Shown: positions 34,599 to 46,390 of the stretch, in pieces
Layout of the letters: each line of letters begins with the position of its first letter
Position numbering within the stretch: the stretch's first letter is position 1
Assembly: GCA_973895155.1 (NCBI GenBank)
Contig: OZ316897.1
Span: forward strand, 3,658,001 to 3,722,000
From: Marsupella aquatica
Lineage: Eukaryota > Marchantiophyta
Direction of reading: 5' to 3'
DNA: 64,000 bases
Program-made: the position numbers and the translations under genes
Notes under the pieces: model-generated
Seen by the model: the letters and a program-made list of their open reading frames with translations, nothing else
The model's database searches: none
Told to the model about the DNA's origin: nothing

Positions 34599-37500
34599 AT
34601 GTCTCGCTTCGTTCTTGCCCTCTTGGCTGCTGCAGTGACCATTTGTCTTACGTCTGTAATCCACGCAGCACCACAGGTTTGCTCCATTCTATTATTTTCT
34701 CTCAAGAAATGTAGATTGCGTTCAGTCATCATATTGTTGAGAAGTCTATACTACGAGGGAAGGTCATACTAATGACTTCGCTCGATTCATTCTACAAACC
34801 TAGCATCTGTGATCTATTGAGCTCCTGCGTAGGTTGTATCCTTATGTTGCCATAATCTCAGTTGAATTCTCACTTCATGCTTACCTAGGGTACATCGTCC
34901 CGAAGAGCTAGTGTGGAAGAAGAGATGAGTCGTCGAGCACGTCTGCTTATATGTGCAATTCTGTAGAATGTCGATATATTTGGCATGATGTGTCGTTTGG
35001 AAGCATATTAAGAGCTACTTAGTCATGTTCGCGTCATGCAAGCGAAGTCGCTCCCATTACATGTGTCAATCAGGGTCTTACTCGTACGAATTACCCCGGT
35101 CTTGTGTGTCGTTTCAAGCTGTAGTACAGTTTCGAAATACTAGAATCCTTTTCCATGTCTTAATTTGGTCAGAAGTTGTGAACAATCTATTACTTTGTTG
35201 TGACCGAAGGTTTGGAAAGTTTTTGGAATTGATCGGATTTTTGTGTGGTACGCAGGACAATTTGGTTGGAAGGGTTCTTTTCCTCGAGGGCGGTAGCGAA
35301 GGGTACTTGCGTCAAAGTTTTTCAGAGGGCATTGTAGAGGTATGGCGGTGATTGTTGGGGTTTCATAAGGAAGGGATTTCCATACTTTCCCTTTAACACT
35401 CCTATTTTGATTCTCAAGTTTGGATGGCTGTATTAGTCCCTGAAGAGTATCACGTCATTTATTTTGACGATGGAGATGGGTTACGTGTACGCATTATCCG
35501 TGATGTAGCAGCTAAACTGTGAGTTGGCGAATATCTACTTGACGGGGTGCTGGAACTGCAGGAGAAAGTGATTTCTGGAGAAGATACCGCTGCTGCTATC
35601 GCAGTGCTTCTAGGGGTACCTCCACCCGTTACGCTGAGCTCAGCCTCCTCTGCCCGTGTAAGGTTTCCCCAACCGAGCCCTCACCAAGTGAATTTTGTTT
35701 CCTTAGTCGAAGGGGTAGGAAAGATGACAGATGATTTGCTGAGACTGACTTTCATGTTTCGAGTCAAAATGTCGTCCAGACTTTCAGCAGGGAAATTAGT
35801 GGCACCTCGAACTCCTTCGGATAGCGTCGTGCATGTCTAGTAAACGAATCACACTTTTGGAAGTTTGTCTGAGAGTTGTCTAGGGTGTTGTCATCTGGTA
35901 TTTGGCTGAAAGATGCATTAGACTTGGGTCATCTCATGCGATTGAAAAGAACGTCTGGCATTGTCTCACATGTCTCCGAAATTTTCAATCAGCTTAATTC
36001 GCTGCTATCACCGAACCCCTTTAAGCGACCTGATGCAGTAGTCGCCCTTACTATAAGAGGCATCATTTCAGGTGTGTAGTTTACTTATATGTTGGCAGAC
36101 GTGTTATCACTTTGAATCTTTGTTTGTGATCCTTTTTCTTTTTTCTCCTTTGAATGCCTCTAAGGGTGCGTGTCATGTGGGCTGAAAATTTGCAGAGTCA
36201 CCATTCTTCAAAGAAATTGTTGAGATTACTAGGTCCTCCCCCATTTCAAAGCAACGGTTAATTTCTGCAAATGCTTTTCAGAGACCTCAAGAGCTTCCTG
36301 GTATGTGGCCTTTGATCGGATATTTTATCTTGTAGTGACCCAAGACCCGCTTTTTCGGACTTCCCTGTGTAGTATGCATGTGCTAATGTGCTATTTGGAA
36401 TTTTGTGATGTTTGTGTATTGCAGGTCGGGATGTGTCTCTCCATTCTTTGAACTATGGAGAGTATACTCATGATTTGAAGCAAGGCCTTAAGGATTTGGT
36501 ACGACTGATATACCTTTGTTCTTACATGCTGTTTGAGGATACGGGCTGGGACTGCTTGGTTAAGTGAAGGGACTATCTAAATTTTCGGCAATACTGTGAT
36601 TTTTGGGAAATTGCAGGGGCATTCGCTTGGGGATTTTTCACTTCAATTTACCTGTTCGGACTAGTGACAGATTTATGTCTTAAAAGAAACTGAAATTTCT
36701 TTACAGAACGGTTCTTGTGACTAGTAGCATTGAAGAGAGATTTGTGTAGCTCCTCTCCAAGCTTGTTATGTACTGATGTGTTGCGTCGCTTTTTGGATGA
36801 TGACAGGGTTCATTCCTGGAAGGGCGGTGGAACGACGAAACGGAGAGTGAAGGCGTGTTGTCAATCCCACTGCCACATGCTAATGGCCTTTTCGTCCCCA
36901 TTGACCTCGCGGAGGTAGCTATGAAGATCCATAATTATTTATGCTATGGAAGGTTGTCAGGATTACACGAGGATGTACTAGTCACCCATTAGTTTGGACC
37001 TAATCGTCTTTACTTCTATACTGTGCAGAGGGCAGACCGCCAGTTTGCCAAAGAGCTACTATCACTTCTCCATGTCACCCAATCAGCGCCTAGACTGCAA
37101 GATGTCCAAACCCACGCAAATTTGGTCTTGGGTACTTTCAGCGCTCTTGAGGTATGCACGCATTCTAATCTTGATATTAGATTCAGCGACCCGCAAGTTA
37201 TTACTGAGTCTTTATTAGCTGGATTTTGTACTATCGCTAGGGTGGGTGGCAATGGAAAACAGTTTGAGTGGTCTTGGCAAAGATTCTATGTGCTTTGTGT
37301 GCACGTATCTTACTCTTGATATTAGAGTCGGTGACCTGCAAGTCATTATTGAGTATCCATTAGCTGAATTTTGGTACTATCGTTTTCGTGGGTGGCAATG
37401 AGGAACCACTTTGAAGGTTCTTAACATTGATTCTGTATGCTTTTATTTATCTGATTTTGTGGTCGTTATTCTCAGTTGATGGAGGAGGGTTCTCAACATA

Positions 37501-38230
37501 GGCAGGATGCAACTAGGCTTTTCCTGCACACAGCTGCTCGGGTTTTGAGTATACTGGAAGCAGAATACAAGGGTTGGTTGAATGCTCGATTTTTTCCCGT
37601 CAGTTTCAGTAGGTATTTTGCCACTTCGGAAAAAGTTGGAGGGGACACTTTGCAGAGTAGCCAGTGCTTGATTACAATTGTAATGATTTGTAGATTGGCA
37701 ATGCATTCCCCTAGAAAGGTTGATCTTTGATAATCTTGGACATATGCGCATGCAGGTCAAATGGTCGGTGTAGTTACATTGTTGAGCACTGCTGGGACAC
37801 AAGTACCATTGTTTAGCATCGTGGAGTCTAGATCTTCTCGTTCCCTTTTGGATGAATCTTTGGCTCCCTCTCCTAGTCAGGCCCCTTTAAATCAGACCCT
37901 GCATGCTGCGGAGATAAAATTATTACTTAGCCGTTCCCTCCTGGTTGTGACGACCCTGATTCTACTAATTGCCTCTGGGCTTGGGGTAAGCTGTCTTTGA
38001 CATGCGCCATGCTGAATATTAACATGTTCATTTCATTTTATGTTCGTAGACTTGCATCCCTGCTTGGAACTTTTTTATCAACTGCTCTAGGTGCGTTTAT
38101 TCTTTATGGTTTGATGACCCTTCTGCTTTCTCTCACTAACATTCCAACTTTTTCCTTGCAGAGTTGTTTCCTATTTCTCATGCCCTTGACACGAGACACG
38201 TTACTTTATGCCAATGTCAAGCTGGATTAG
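34599..38230 (+). CDS. Plant type I transmembrane protein, DUF7794-type, function unknown
   Basis: The model joins 34599-34676, 35256-35339, 35562-35657, 35993-36071, 36196-36300, 36425-36498, 36807-36914, 37029-37151, 37476-37572, 37756-37985 and 38162-38230. All introns are GT-AG with consistent phases, giving about 380 residues. Exon 1 is a signal peptide (MSRFVLALLAAAVTICLTSV). The lumenal part carries GRVLFLEGG, AIAVLLGVPPP, LSPNPFKRPDAVVAL, EGVLSIPLPHANGLFVPIDL and YKGQMVGVVTLL. A membrane segment (SLLVVTTLILLIASGLG) lies near the C terminus, followed by the very conserved tail MPLTRDTLLYANVKLD. From memory, this pattern, tail included, belongs to an uncharacterised plant family annotated as DUF7794. 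It is likely a secretory-pathway membrane protein with a short cytosolic tail. No enzyme motif is visible. Intron 8 contains a duplicated stretch. Confidence 0.85.
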
Positions 38231-39890
38231 TGCTCTTAAAAATCCCATCTCGATGGGTTTGTAAATTCAAGTGACGTGTTTTCGATCGAGTATACTATCG
38301 TCGAACCTCGGGACGAGTGGTATTTTCCTGTAGTAAGTATTTATGTAGAAACTACGCTGCGCTTCCCATTCAGAAGGAGGGAGATTTCGGTATAATGTGA
38401 AGGTGTGACAACCCTACACACTGCTGCAAGACCACAACTGCAGGATTTGGAACTGAGAAGTTTTATAGGAGCAACCCCTGATTTTTGAGATGTTGACGAA
38501 TCTGTCTATTTCTCCGGAATACGAAGGTCCTAAGACATGTATCACTCTACTGAGCATCGTCTGCGAGCAAGGATCCTTTTGATGTAGTTTTTATACAGCC
38601 AGATATCTGCTTCTACTCGAGGAACCTTGGTCGTTGTTACGCCAACAGCTGATGGCAGAGCTCCTGTGTGAGAGGGTATGGTGGTTTGCATGAAGCCTTC
38701 CAATGCTTCACCCACAGCTGAAAGGCAGTCTCTTTGTGTACCATAGGAAATATTCCAACCCCGATTGCTCAAGATGCGTTGCTTTAAATGGTTCCCTCGA
38801 AATCTGTTTCTCGTTCACGTGTTGTCAGAAACTGTAGGACTGAATAGATAGGGTGGGTATTTCTTTAAAGTTATTGCAAACGTGAAGATCAAAGCTTAAT
38901 AGTCTCCCTTGTTGGAGTCCTGATAAATGCACCGTTATCTGAGGCTTGAGATTTTTTCGACTTAAACAGTATCTCTACTTTCTGTTTGAGGATTACGCTT
39001 GGTTCACGAAGGCCCTGATCGAGAATACTATCTGAGTTGGGATCTGAGTTGGGATTCAATTGCACTGGCAAGAACTCTCTTCTTCAATTTGCATGGATGT
39101 TAGGAGGCTTTTGTAAGTCTATTATCAGCTGGGAAGATCATGCTCTTGGCAGAAGTCAATGGTGGTCATCAACTGTTGCAACTGATCTAAGCAGATATTT
39201 CCTGTTTAGGGGAACGGTATAATTATTGATCGATCTAAGCTCATCCCATACCATAGTCGTGAATGCCCCTGAAATTGTATGTCCCTGACAATTGTATGTT
39301 CCCGAGGTTGCTGTGGCCTTGGCTTTTGTATTTTCCTGGCTGTTCTTTTTAAAGTGGTTCTACCTATTCAAAAAAAGCAAAACCACCTGACTGGGGCTAA
39401 TGGTGAGCTCACATTGCTGGAGGGTGGCGTCTCAAGTTCAATTCCGCACTAAGGATTCTGCTGAGTTCAATTCTGAACAATCCTGCTGCGGATGGGTTCA
39501 CTCCTGAACAATTCCGCTCCTGCATGCTATATGGGTTCGGTGCCAAATTTCTTCAGCAGATAAAATGTGTTATATATCTCGATGGATTCCGTGCCAAAAT
39601 TCTTCAGCAGATAGAACGATACATTTCCTGCATGTTATATGGGTTCTGTGCCAAACTGCTTCAGCGCATGAATTGCGCTCCACATGTGTTATACATAGTC
39701 TGTATGGTAACTTTTGGCAGGATCATATATTACTTTTGGCAGGATCATATATTATAGTAGATGATGAAATAAAAAAATTTAGAGTGAAACATCCTGACCA
39801 TAACTTGGGGCACAAGTACTCGTGGGATTGGAACTGGAAAGGAGCATATCTATTTGCGAGGAAGGACATTGAGGCTACTTATTGCCAATA
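38231..39890. other. Spacer downstream of the DUF7794 gene
   Basis: The left part should be the DUF7794 3' UTR. Two minus-strand open stretches, 38542-38772 and about 38935-39060, read like protein (for example VPRVEADIWLYKNYIKRIL and LREPSVILKQKVEILFKSKK), but I recognise no family and see no convincing splice partner. About 39385-39470 resembles a tRNA-derived SINE head. Direct repeats of ATGGGTTC...GTGCCAAA...CTTCAGC lie at 39525-39670. Confidence 0.4.
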
Positions 39891-39914
39891 ATAGCCTTGT
39901 AAAATGGGAGTTGA

Positions 39915-41037
39915 AACGGGGGACTTTACAGGAACTTACACAAGATTTGTCTAGGAAACACCCTGTGGCAGAGGGCTTTGCACTTAATAAGTTACTGTGG
40001 CAGAGGGTTGTAAAGTAGCTTACCCAGGACTGTTCTCTAAAACACCGTGTGGCCAAGGGCTTTACAGTAGTTTACGCAAGGCACTTCTCCAAAACACCCT
40101 ATGCGGAGGGCTCTACAGTAACACAAGACACTTCTAAAAAACACGCCTTGGCAAAGGGGTTCACAGTAACTTACACACGACACTTTTTCAAGACATGCTG
40201 TGGCGGAGGGCTCTACAATAATTAACACACTCAATAATTAACAAACTCAAGTTCATTCTACAATAATTAACACACTCAAGTCCATTAAGTGTTTCAAAAA
40301 GCTGATAATTTGATGGACCTTAACTCTCTAGTTATGGGTTATGGACAAAAAAGAGTTATGGACTACTTTAGTTATGGCTCTAGTTCATAATCCATAACCT
40401 TTTGTCATTAAAGATTGGTCTTATGCCATAACCATTAGTCACTGCAAATAATTTGATGGACCTTAACTCTCTAATTATGGGTTATGGACAAAAACGAGTT
40501 ATGGACTACTTAGTTATGGTTCTAATTCATATTCCATAATATTTTGCCATTAAAGATTGGTCTTATGCCATAATCATTAGTCAGGCTCAAGTAGATAATT
40601 TGATTGACGATAACTCTCTAGTTATGTCATGGGTTATGGACAAAAAAGAGTTATGGACTACTTTAGTTACCTTTTGTTTATGACCAAATGTCATCATCTT
40701 CAAGACTCCCATTGTGGGAGAGGGCTTTACAGTCACTTAGGCAAGACTCTTCTTGAAAAACACCCTGTGGCGGAGGGCTCTACAGTAACTTAGGCAAGAC
40801 ACTTTTCCAAAACACCCTGTAGCAGAGGGCTCTATAGTAACTTACAGAAGCCACTCTATTGTGGCGGAGGGCTTTACAGGTTTTACACAAGACACTTCTC
40901 AAAGATGGCCGGGGGGGAGCTTTACAGTAAGTTACACAAGACACTTCTCAAAGATGGCGGGGGGCTTTACAGTAAGTTACACAAGACACTTCTCGAAAAT
41001 GGCGGGGGGCTTTACAGTAAGTTACACAAGACAGTGA
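39915..41037 (+). repeat. Tandem array of about 50-65-bp units ending 240 bp before the TL17 start codon
   Basis: Units resembling GGGCTTTACAGTAACTTACA-CAAGACACTTCT-CCCTGTGGCGGAG repeat from 39915 to about 40225 and from about 40715 to 41037. The last units (from about 40865) are the most alike, differing only slightly over about 50 bp. A different tandem repeat of about 143 bp (40300-40690, built on TTATGGGTTATGGAC and its inverse GTCCATAACC-like words) interrupts the array. The GGGGGCTTTACA start of each unit resembles the MITE ends at 14.5 and 18.7 kb, so the array may have grown from a transposon terminus. Confidence 0.7.
40300..40690 (+). repeat. Tandem repeat of about 143 bp, nearly three copies
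   Basis: The phrase ATAATTTGATGGACCTTAAC, then TCTCTAGTTATGGGTTATGG, occurs near 40302, 40444 and 40592. Between them, TCATTAAAGATTGGTCTTAT and GCCATAACCATTAGTCA recur. The unit is AT-rich and contains internal inverted words. Confidence 0.7.
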
Positions 41038-41275
41038 GTCCCCATTTGCTGGACGGATAGAGTTTCCAGTACTCTCTGATGATGGGCCCTCCGCACCCTT
41101 CAACCTCTGCTTTGCCTCGGAGGCGAGGCAAAAGGGAAGGCAATCCTGCTCGAGCAAACTCCGCGTGATTCCTCTGCGAATTGGTAGACTAATGCCGTCA
41201 TCACTCTGAAGCTCCGAGCTCTTGAAAGAGTCACTCAATTTGCCGAACCGTCGTCTAAAACCCACGCTGAGCGAG

Positions 41276-43871
41276 ATGGCGCAGCTATGTCTCCACCCCG
41301 TTTCCATGGCGTCATGCGGGCGCAACACTCTGGCGCTGGCGGTGCCGAGTGCTGGACCTCGCAGCAGCAAAGCAGCACGAAACTCTGGTTTCGTTTCAAT
41401 TCGGTGCTCTGGTGAGTTTGTGTGGTAATTCTGTTTGTCATTGATTTGTCGCTCTGATGTTCCGGAGTAGGGGATGTGTGTGCCGAGTCGTGGTCACCCT
41501 TAGAGCCTTTCAGTGGACACTTATGGGGAGACTGTCAACATCCCGCTGAATGTGGGGCAATGGATAAGATGATCTTACTGCCACTGAGGCAGCTGAGGCT
41601 TTGTAGCAACGAGCACAATCCAAGCCAAAGACTGCTGTCAATTACTCGCTGGAACTCGCGGATTATGGATGGATTCGTGCTGGCTTGAATCTAATCCACC
41701 ATCATCGTGGCGAAGGGTCTCTGATCTTGAGCAGAAGATGGTCACGCCCCCCGCAATTTAGTGAAGTCACTAACATACCATTATATGACTTGCTAGCTAC
41801 GCATTGCCAGTATCCTGGAAATTGCCGATTTGCGCTTGCTATTGTGTCGAGAAAGATAATTTCCCAGCATCCCTTTTGTCCAGCATACTGAGAGATTAAT
41901 GGGGGTAAAATCCTCGATGTTTGCTGATGGTAGCAGTGCTCCGGAAATTGAGGAGGCGACGCTCAGCAGCTTTGTTTTTCAGCGAACATTTTACCCTATG
42001 AGCTGCTTTCTCATTGTTGAGGCTAGGGCTAGACTGTAATCTAGACAGTTAAGGCATTGAGTTTCTGAATTGCTTTGTCAATCAGATCAGAAGTTTTTAC
42101 TGAGGCACTTGACATCTAGTTCAGATCAGGGAATTCCATGTTCTCGCCAGTTAGTCTCCTGGTTGCTGACCTTCTGCTCTCCCTTGCAATTCTGGACTCT
42201 TGGGTATTCTTTGGACATTTTTTCTTATGGCCGTTTCGAGTCGATTGGTGGATTTTAAACTCATTCATCGAGCTAGTGACGTCTCGTCACTACGGTGAAT
42301 CGACGTTTTGTTTCTCATCCAATGATGGTTTCGGGGATATGTACGAGACGTAATCGATCGAATAACATAGTTTTCAACTTCCTCAGGATGAAGCAACCTC
42401 TGATGGGATCCAAGGTAGAGACCTACGAGATTCTACAGAGCATACCCACTTGGTTCATTATCCCTAACGAGTAGAGGCTGGCAAAGGTTTCAACTGTATT
42501 TAATAGGACTTACTCCTTCTCCGTCCTTTTACTGTACACATGTATGACTTAGACGAGACCTCAAACACTTATCAAAGATTTGTTTATATCTTCTTTGTAT
42601 ACTTACGTGTGCAGTAAAAAAATTGCAGTTGCTTGTGTATCTCGGACTGTGCCTTAATCACCTTGCCCCACTCGTACGATTTTGGTTTTTGCTTCTTGGT
42701 TCGAGCAGGTGCTAACTTGGCCGGAAGTTCTGAGGATTGCGAGACTTCTCCGAAACCACGGCTTTCAGAGACTGTCACGAGATTAGCCTGTGGTTTATGC
42801 GCTGCCCTCACAGTAGCAACTGCCTTCCCATCCTTAGCAAATACGAAACCGGTAAGCTGTATTTTGTTTAGGATTATTGCAAAATATTTTCGTACATTGT
42901 TGCATCCTCACCATCTTGCTGGCCACTTCTGGATAATTTTCTCCTGTCATTTGGACGTAGCAGTGCTTCACCCCGGTTTTTAGCTGCTGAAGAATCATAT
43001 TGTCGTTTTTGGCCTCCGAGATGAAAATTAATCAAGAGATGTCTGAGCTGAGGACAAGCTGGTCACGTATTTTGATTCCTGGTTTTATTGCTGTCATTCT
43101 CTAATGAAATCAAAACTCAATGATTTTAGCGTACCAGTGGACGAATTAAGGAAGTTTGGTTGTACTTAGTGATTTCGAGATGCTAAATTGAGCTTCTTTT
43201 TTATGATTCTAGGCTAGACTGCCTCCTCTATCGACAGATCCTGCTCGGTGCCAAAGAGCTTATGATGGAAATACAATAGGGCAGGCCAATGGCGTGTCGG
43301 ACATTGTCCTTGACCTTCGCTTCTGTGACTATACAAATGATGTAAAGTTGAAGGGCAAAACGCTGTCTTCTGCGCTCATGAGCGCTGCGAAATTCGATGG
43401 GGCAGATTTGACTGAGGTGGTCATGTCCAAAGCATACGCTGTGGGTGCCAGCTTCAAAGGTACCATATTCAAGGCTTTGAATGTTATGTGGCTTAATCAT
43501 CCTTCCTGTTTTTCCCTTTGTCAGCAGCTAATGGCGCGGGGAATTGGATGATTGAATCCTTTCCTGGACACGAAAGATATAGGTTTGATAGACATGGCAT
43601 GTTGTGATGGGGCAGTACCTAATGGGATTTGCACACTCCTTGTACAGGCACCAATTTCACGAACGCCGTGGTGGATAGGGTCGCCTTTGATGACTCAGAC
43701 ATGCGTGGTGTGAGATTCATAAACACTGTACTCTCGGGGTCCACTTTTAAAGGAGCAAATTTAGAAGATGCATCTTTCGAGGATGCTCTGATAGGTTACG
43801 TTGATATCAAAAATCTATGTACAAATCCTACCCTCTCTACCACAAACAGAGAGGAGCTTGGCTGCAAGTGA
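41276..43871 (+). CDS. Thylakoid lumenal 17.4 kDa pentapeptide-repeat protein (TL17)
   Basis: The model joins 41276-41411, 42709-42851, 43213-43459 and 43648-43871, giving 249 residues; the Arabidopsis relative At5g53490 has about 236. Exon 1 starts MAQLCLHPVSMASCG and is a chloroplast transit peptide. Exon 2 adds a lumen-targeting signal (hydrophobic LACGLCAALTVATAFPSLA, with cleavage likely after SLA or LAN). The mature protein begins near RLPPLSTDPARCQRAYDGNT. It continues with IGQANGVSDIVLDLRFCDYT and pentapeptide repeats of A(D/N)LxX type (AKFDGADLTEVVMSKAYAVG, STFKGANLEDASFEDALIGY). The C terminus NREELGCK fits the family. The biochemical role of these right-handed beta-helix lumen proteins is not settled. 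Intron 1 is long, about 1.3 kb. A tandem array ends about 240 bp upstream of the ATG and must lie in or near the promoter. Confidence 0.93.
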
Positions 43872-45287
43872 TGACCTTGAATGGTAGTGACATGCTCAAA
43901 TCTATCCATTGCTGAACCCTCCCTCAGGAAGGATCGATTTAGATGTCTCTTTATGGTCCTTCTTTGTGCTCTTGATTATTTGTTACGCTGTCCGGGCATT
44001 GATTTTGAGCAAGGTTGCATGGATGGAGTTGGTCTGTAGCCAGCTGTCTCGTTTACTCTTGAGGGGGCTTTTGGACTCTGTGAAACCAGCAGCAAATGGC
44101 ATTGCTCGTGTGCATGTAGATTGCTCATAGCGGGGCCTTTATAATTTGTGATTGCAGCAGCAAATTTCATTGCTCCTGTGCATATTTGTGTGGGAATTCG
44201 GATTGCTCAAAGCCTCCAATCTGTGGAAAACTTGGAATGCTGTGTTTTGTGTATCATAGGAAAATTCTCAATTCTAACTCTGAATCTGCGGCTTTCGTTG
44301 GTTCTCGTCAGTGCCTGTTTGCCTTTGGAGAAAAAAGGGGCGAGAAACTGTTAGAATGAATGGATTGAGTGGGAAGTGGGAAGTGGGAACTTCTACCAAG
44401 GCTCAGTGTTTTCCTAACGAATTTGAAGTGCAGCCAAAGTGGCTGCTCCAATGGGACAGGGGCAGCGAGTCTGGTGACTCCATCTACCCCACCCCTTAGA
44501 CAAATTGGTGATTCCCTGGGCAAGGGTGAATAGGTTAAGCAATTGCTCAGAGGAAATAGGCAACCAAAGCAGAAAAGCAAGGAAACTGGCAAAAAAACGA
44601 GAAAACTTGTGACCTGATGCCACAAAGCCATACTGGTGATCTAATGTGGTGTCCGGGTAATTGCACATCATAATGATGACAATATAAAGTGTACCATGGC
44701 ACCCCTGACCATGATAAATCCAATTAAATTGCACATCAAAATGTGACAATATAAGTTAATTGTGACAATATAAAGTCATCAAAATGATGACAATATAAAG
44801 TGTACCATGGCACCCCTGACCATGATAAATCCCATTAAATTGCACATCAAAATGTGACAATATAAGCTGTACCATGGGACCCCAGACCAGGATAAATCCA
44901 ATCATTCTGTTTGAATCATTGAGTGTTATTCTAAATCAAAATGTGAGAGCATCCCTACCGGACTCTGTGTCCTGGACACGGCATAAAGGGTTTTTGGCGA
45001 CTTTAGTGGCGTGCGGGGCCCGATTGGTGTGTACCTGCCAATAAGGTACCCCACCAGCCTCGCTATTTCTACCACGGCAAACGGAGCGACTATGGTCACA
45101 TCTAGACAACTACAGTCACAACATCTGCTGGCTACAGTCTCGTCAGGCTCGCAAAGGTGTCCAGGAGCATTTGAAAGCAATGCAATTCAAATGAACACCA
45201 TGGATTGTCGAGCGAACCGGTGAGGTCGATGCATTTGAAGGAATGATTCCCAAACGAATCGGAAGCAAATTAAAGAGACTTTGAAGC
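43872..45287. repeat. Spacer with approximately 115-bp tandem repeats and a possible Harbinger terminus
   Basis: About 44665-44905 holds two and a half copies of a unit containing GATGACAATATAAAGTGTAC, CATGGCACCCCTGACC and AATTGCACATCAAAATGTG. At 44943, GAGAGCATCCCTACCGGACT resembles the GAGCATCTCCAACGG-type termini of many plant PIF/Harbinger elements and could be the left end of the element whose transposase follows. No matching right end was found. No gene is seen. Confidence 0.5.
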
Positions 45288-45723
45288 ATGGCATCTGACC
45301 GACTCATACAATGGAGAGCAAAATTGAAGAGGCAGATCGAGCAAGCTTATCAAGAATGGGATGATGAGGAGCAAACATGGTGGGAGACTGTTGTGGTGGT
45401 AGGTTCATTATGAATAACTACGAACAGGGCCCAAGGAAGCGAGGTGGATCAAGGCCAGGAAAGGGAAGGAACATTGATCGGGACAGAGCACAAGGCCATG
45501 AGCAAATTTGGAAGGATTGTTTCGCTCAATCTCCAGTCTACACTAACAGACATTTCAGAGAAGGTGTAGAATGAGAAGACCTCTCTTTTGGCAAATTCAT
45601 GATGATGTCTGCAAGGTGTCGTGCGCATAAACATCGCTACACAACATACATCGTTTGTGACACATATCTAAGCATAGTCACAATCAACATCACAAACATA
45701 AGAGAATGGAGTACAAGTGAAAC

Positions 45724-46224
45724 TCATATCCACACATGTCCAAAACCCACAATAGTAACAGTGGATGTTGATGGAGTGTCACTCTGGCTAGTGCTACTAG
45801 AAGAAGCAACAGCTGGAGCAACAAGTTGAGAAACCGCACTTGTGCCGTAAGTGATGGACACATAGTTTGGTGACCAATGTTGTCTCCATATCTCAATGTC
45901 AGCCAAATGGGTCTTCCAAAACTCATGGTAATCATCCATGGGTGGACCCTCCAAATGCTTAAACAACCTTTTCCATGCCATGAAAGGTGTAAACAATGTG
46001 GCGTTACGCATCGTTTGCATATCACACCACATATCAAACTCTTGGATGAAATTATCCAAATCAATTGTGCCAACTGCACCAGAGTATCTCCTAGGGCCCT
46101 TAGTGGACCCATACGTCTCCTCCATATCCCACAACAATGGTACAACTACCTGATGATGAGGAGACTTGGTTACTAAGTCCTCGTCAGAATCGCTATCTGA
46201 AGCTCCACTAGTAACTGCTAGCAA
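45724..46224 (-). pseudogene. Retrotransposon gag-like ORF
   Basis: The minus-strand frame encodes about 166 residues with FDMWCDMQTMRNATLFTPFM, AWKRLFKHLEGPPMDDYHEF and WRQHWSPNYVSITYGT, ending in a Ser/Thr-rich tail. The pattern is that of gag-like proteins of plant retroelements. There is no upstream ATG in frame before a stop at about 46234, and no protease, integrase or RT nearby, so I treat it as a fragment. The family assignment is from pattern memory. Confidence 0.45.
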
Positions 46225-46390
46225 TGTTGTTGGTCAAAACTGCACTCCACTTCGAGTGAAACCGGTCGGTCGTTCATCCGGTAGCCACGCATCACTAGGA
46301 GACTCCGTTGGAGACCCTTCTCACCACCACACACCTGCAACACAATGATATCTCATAACATCGTTTCTTGTAAGCTTTAGTGCTTCCAAG

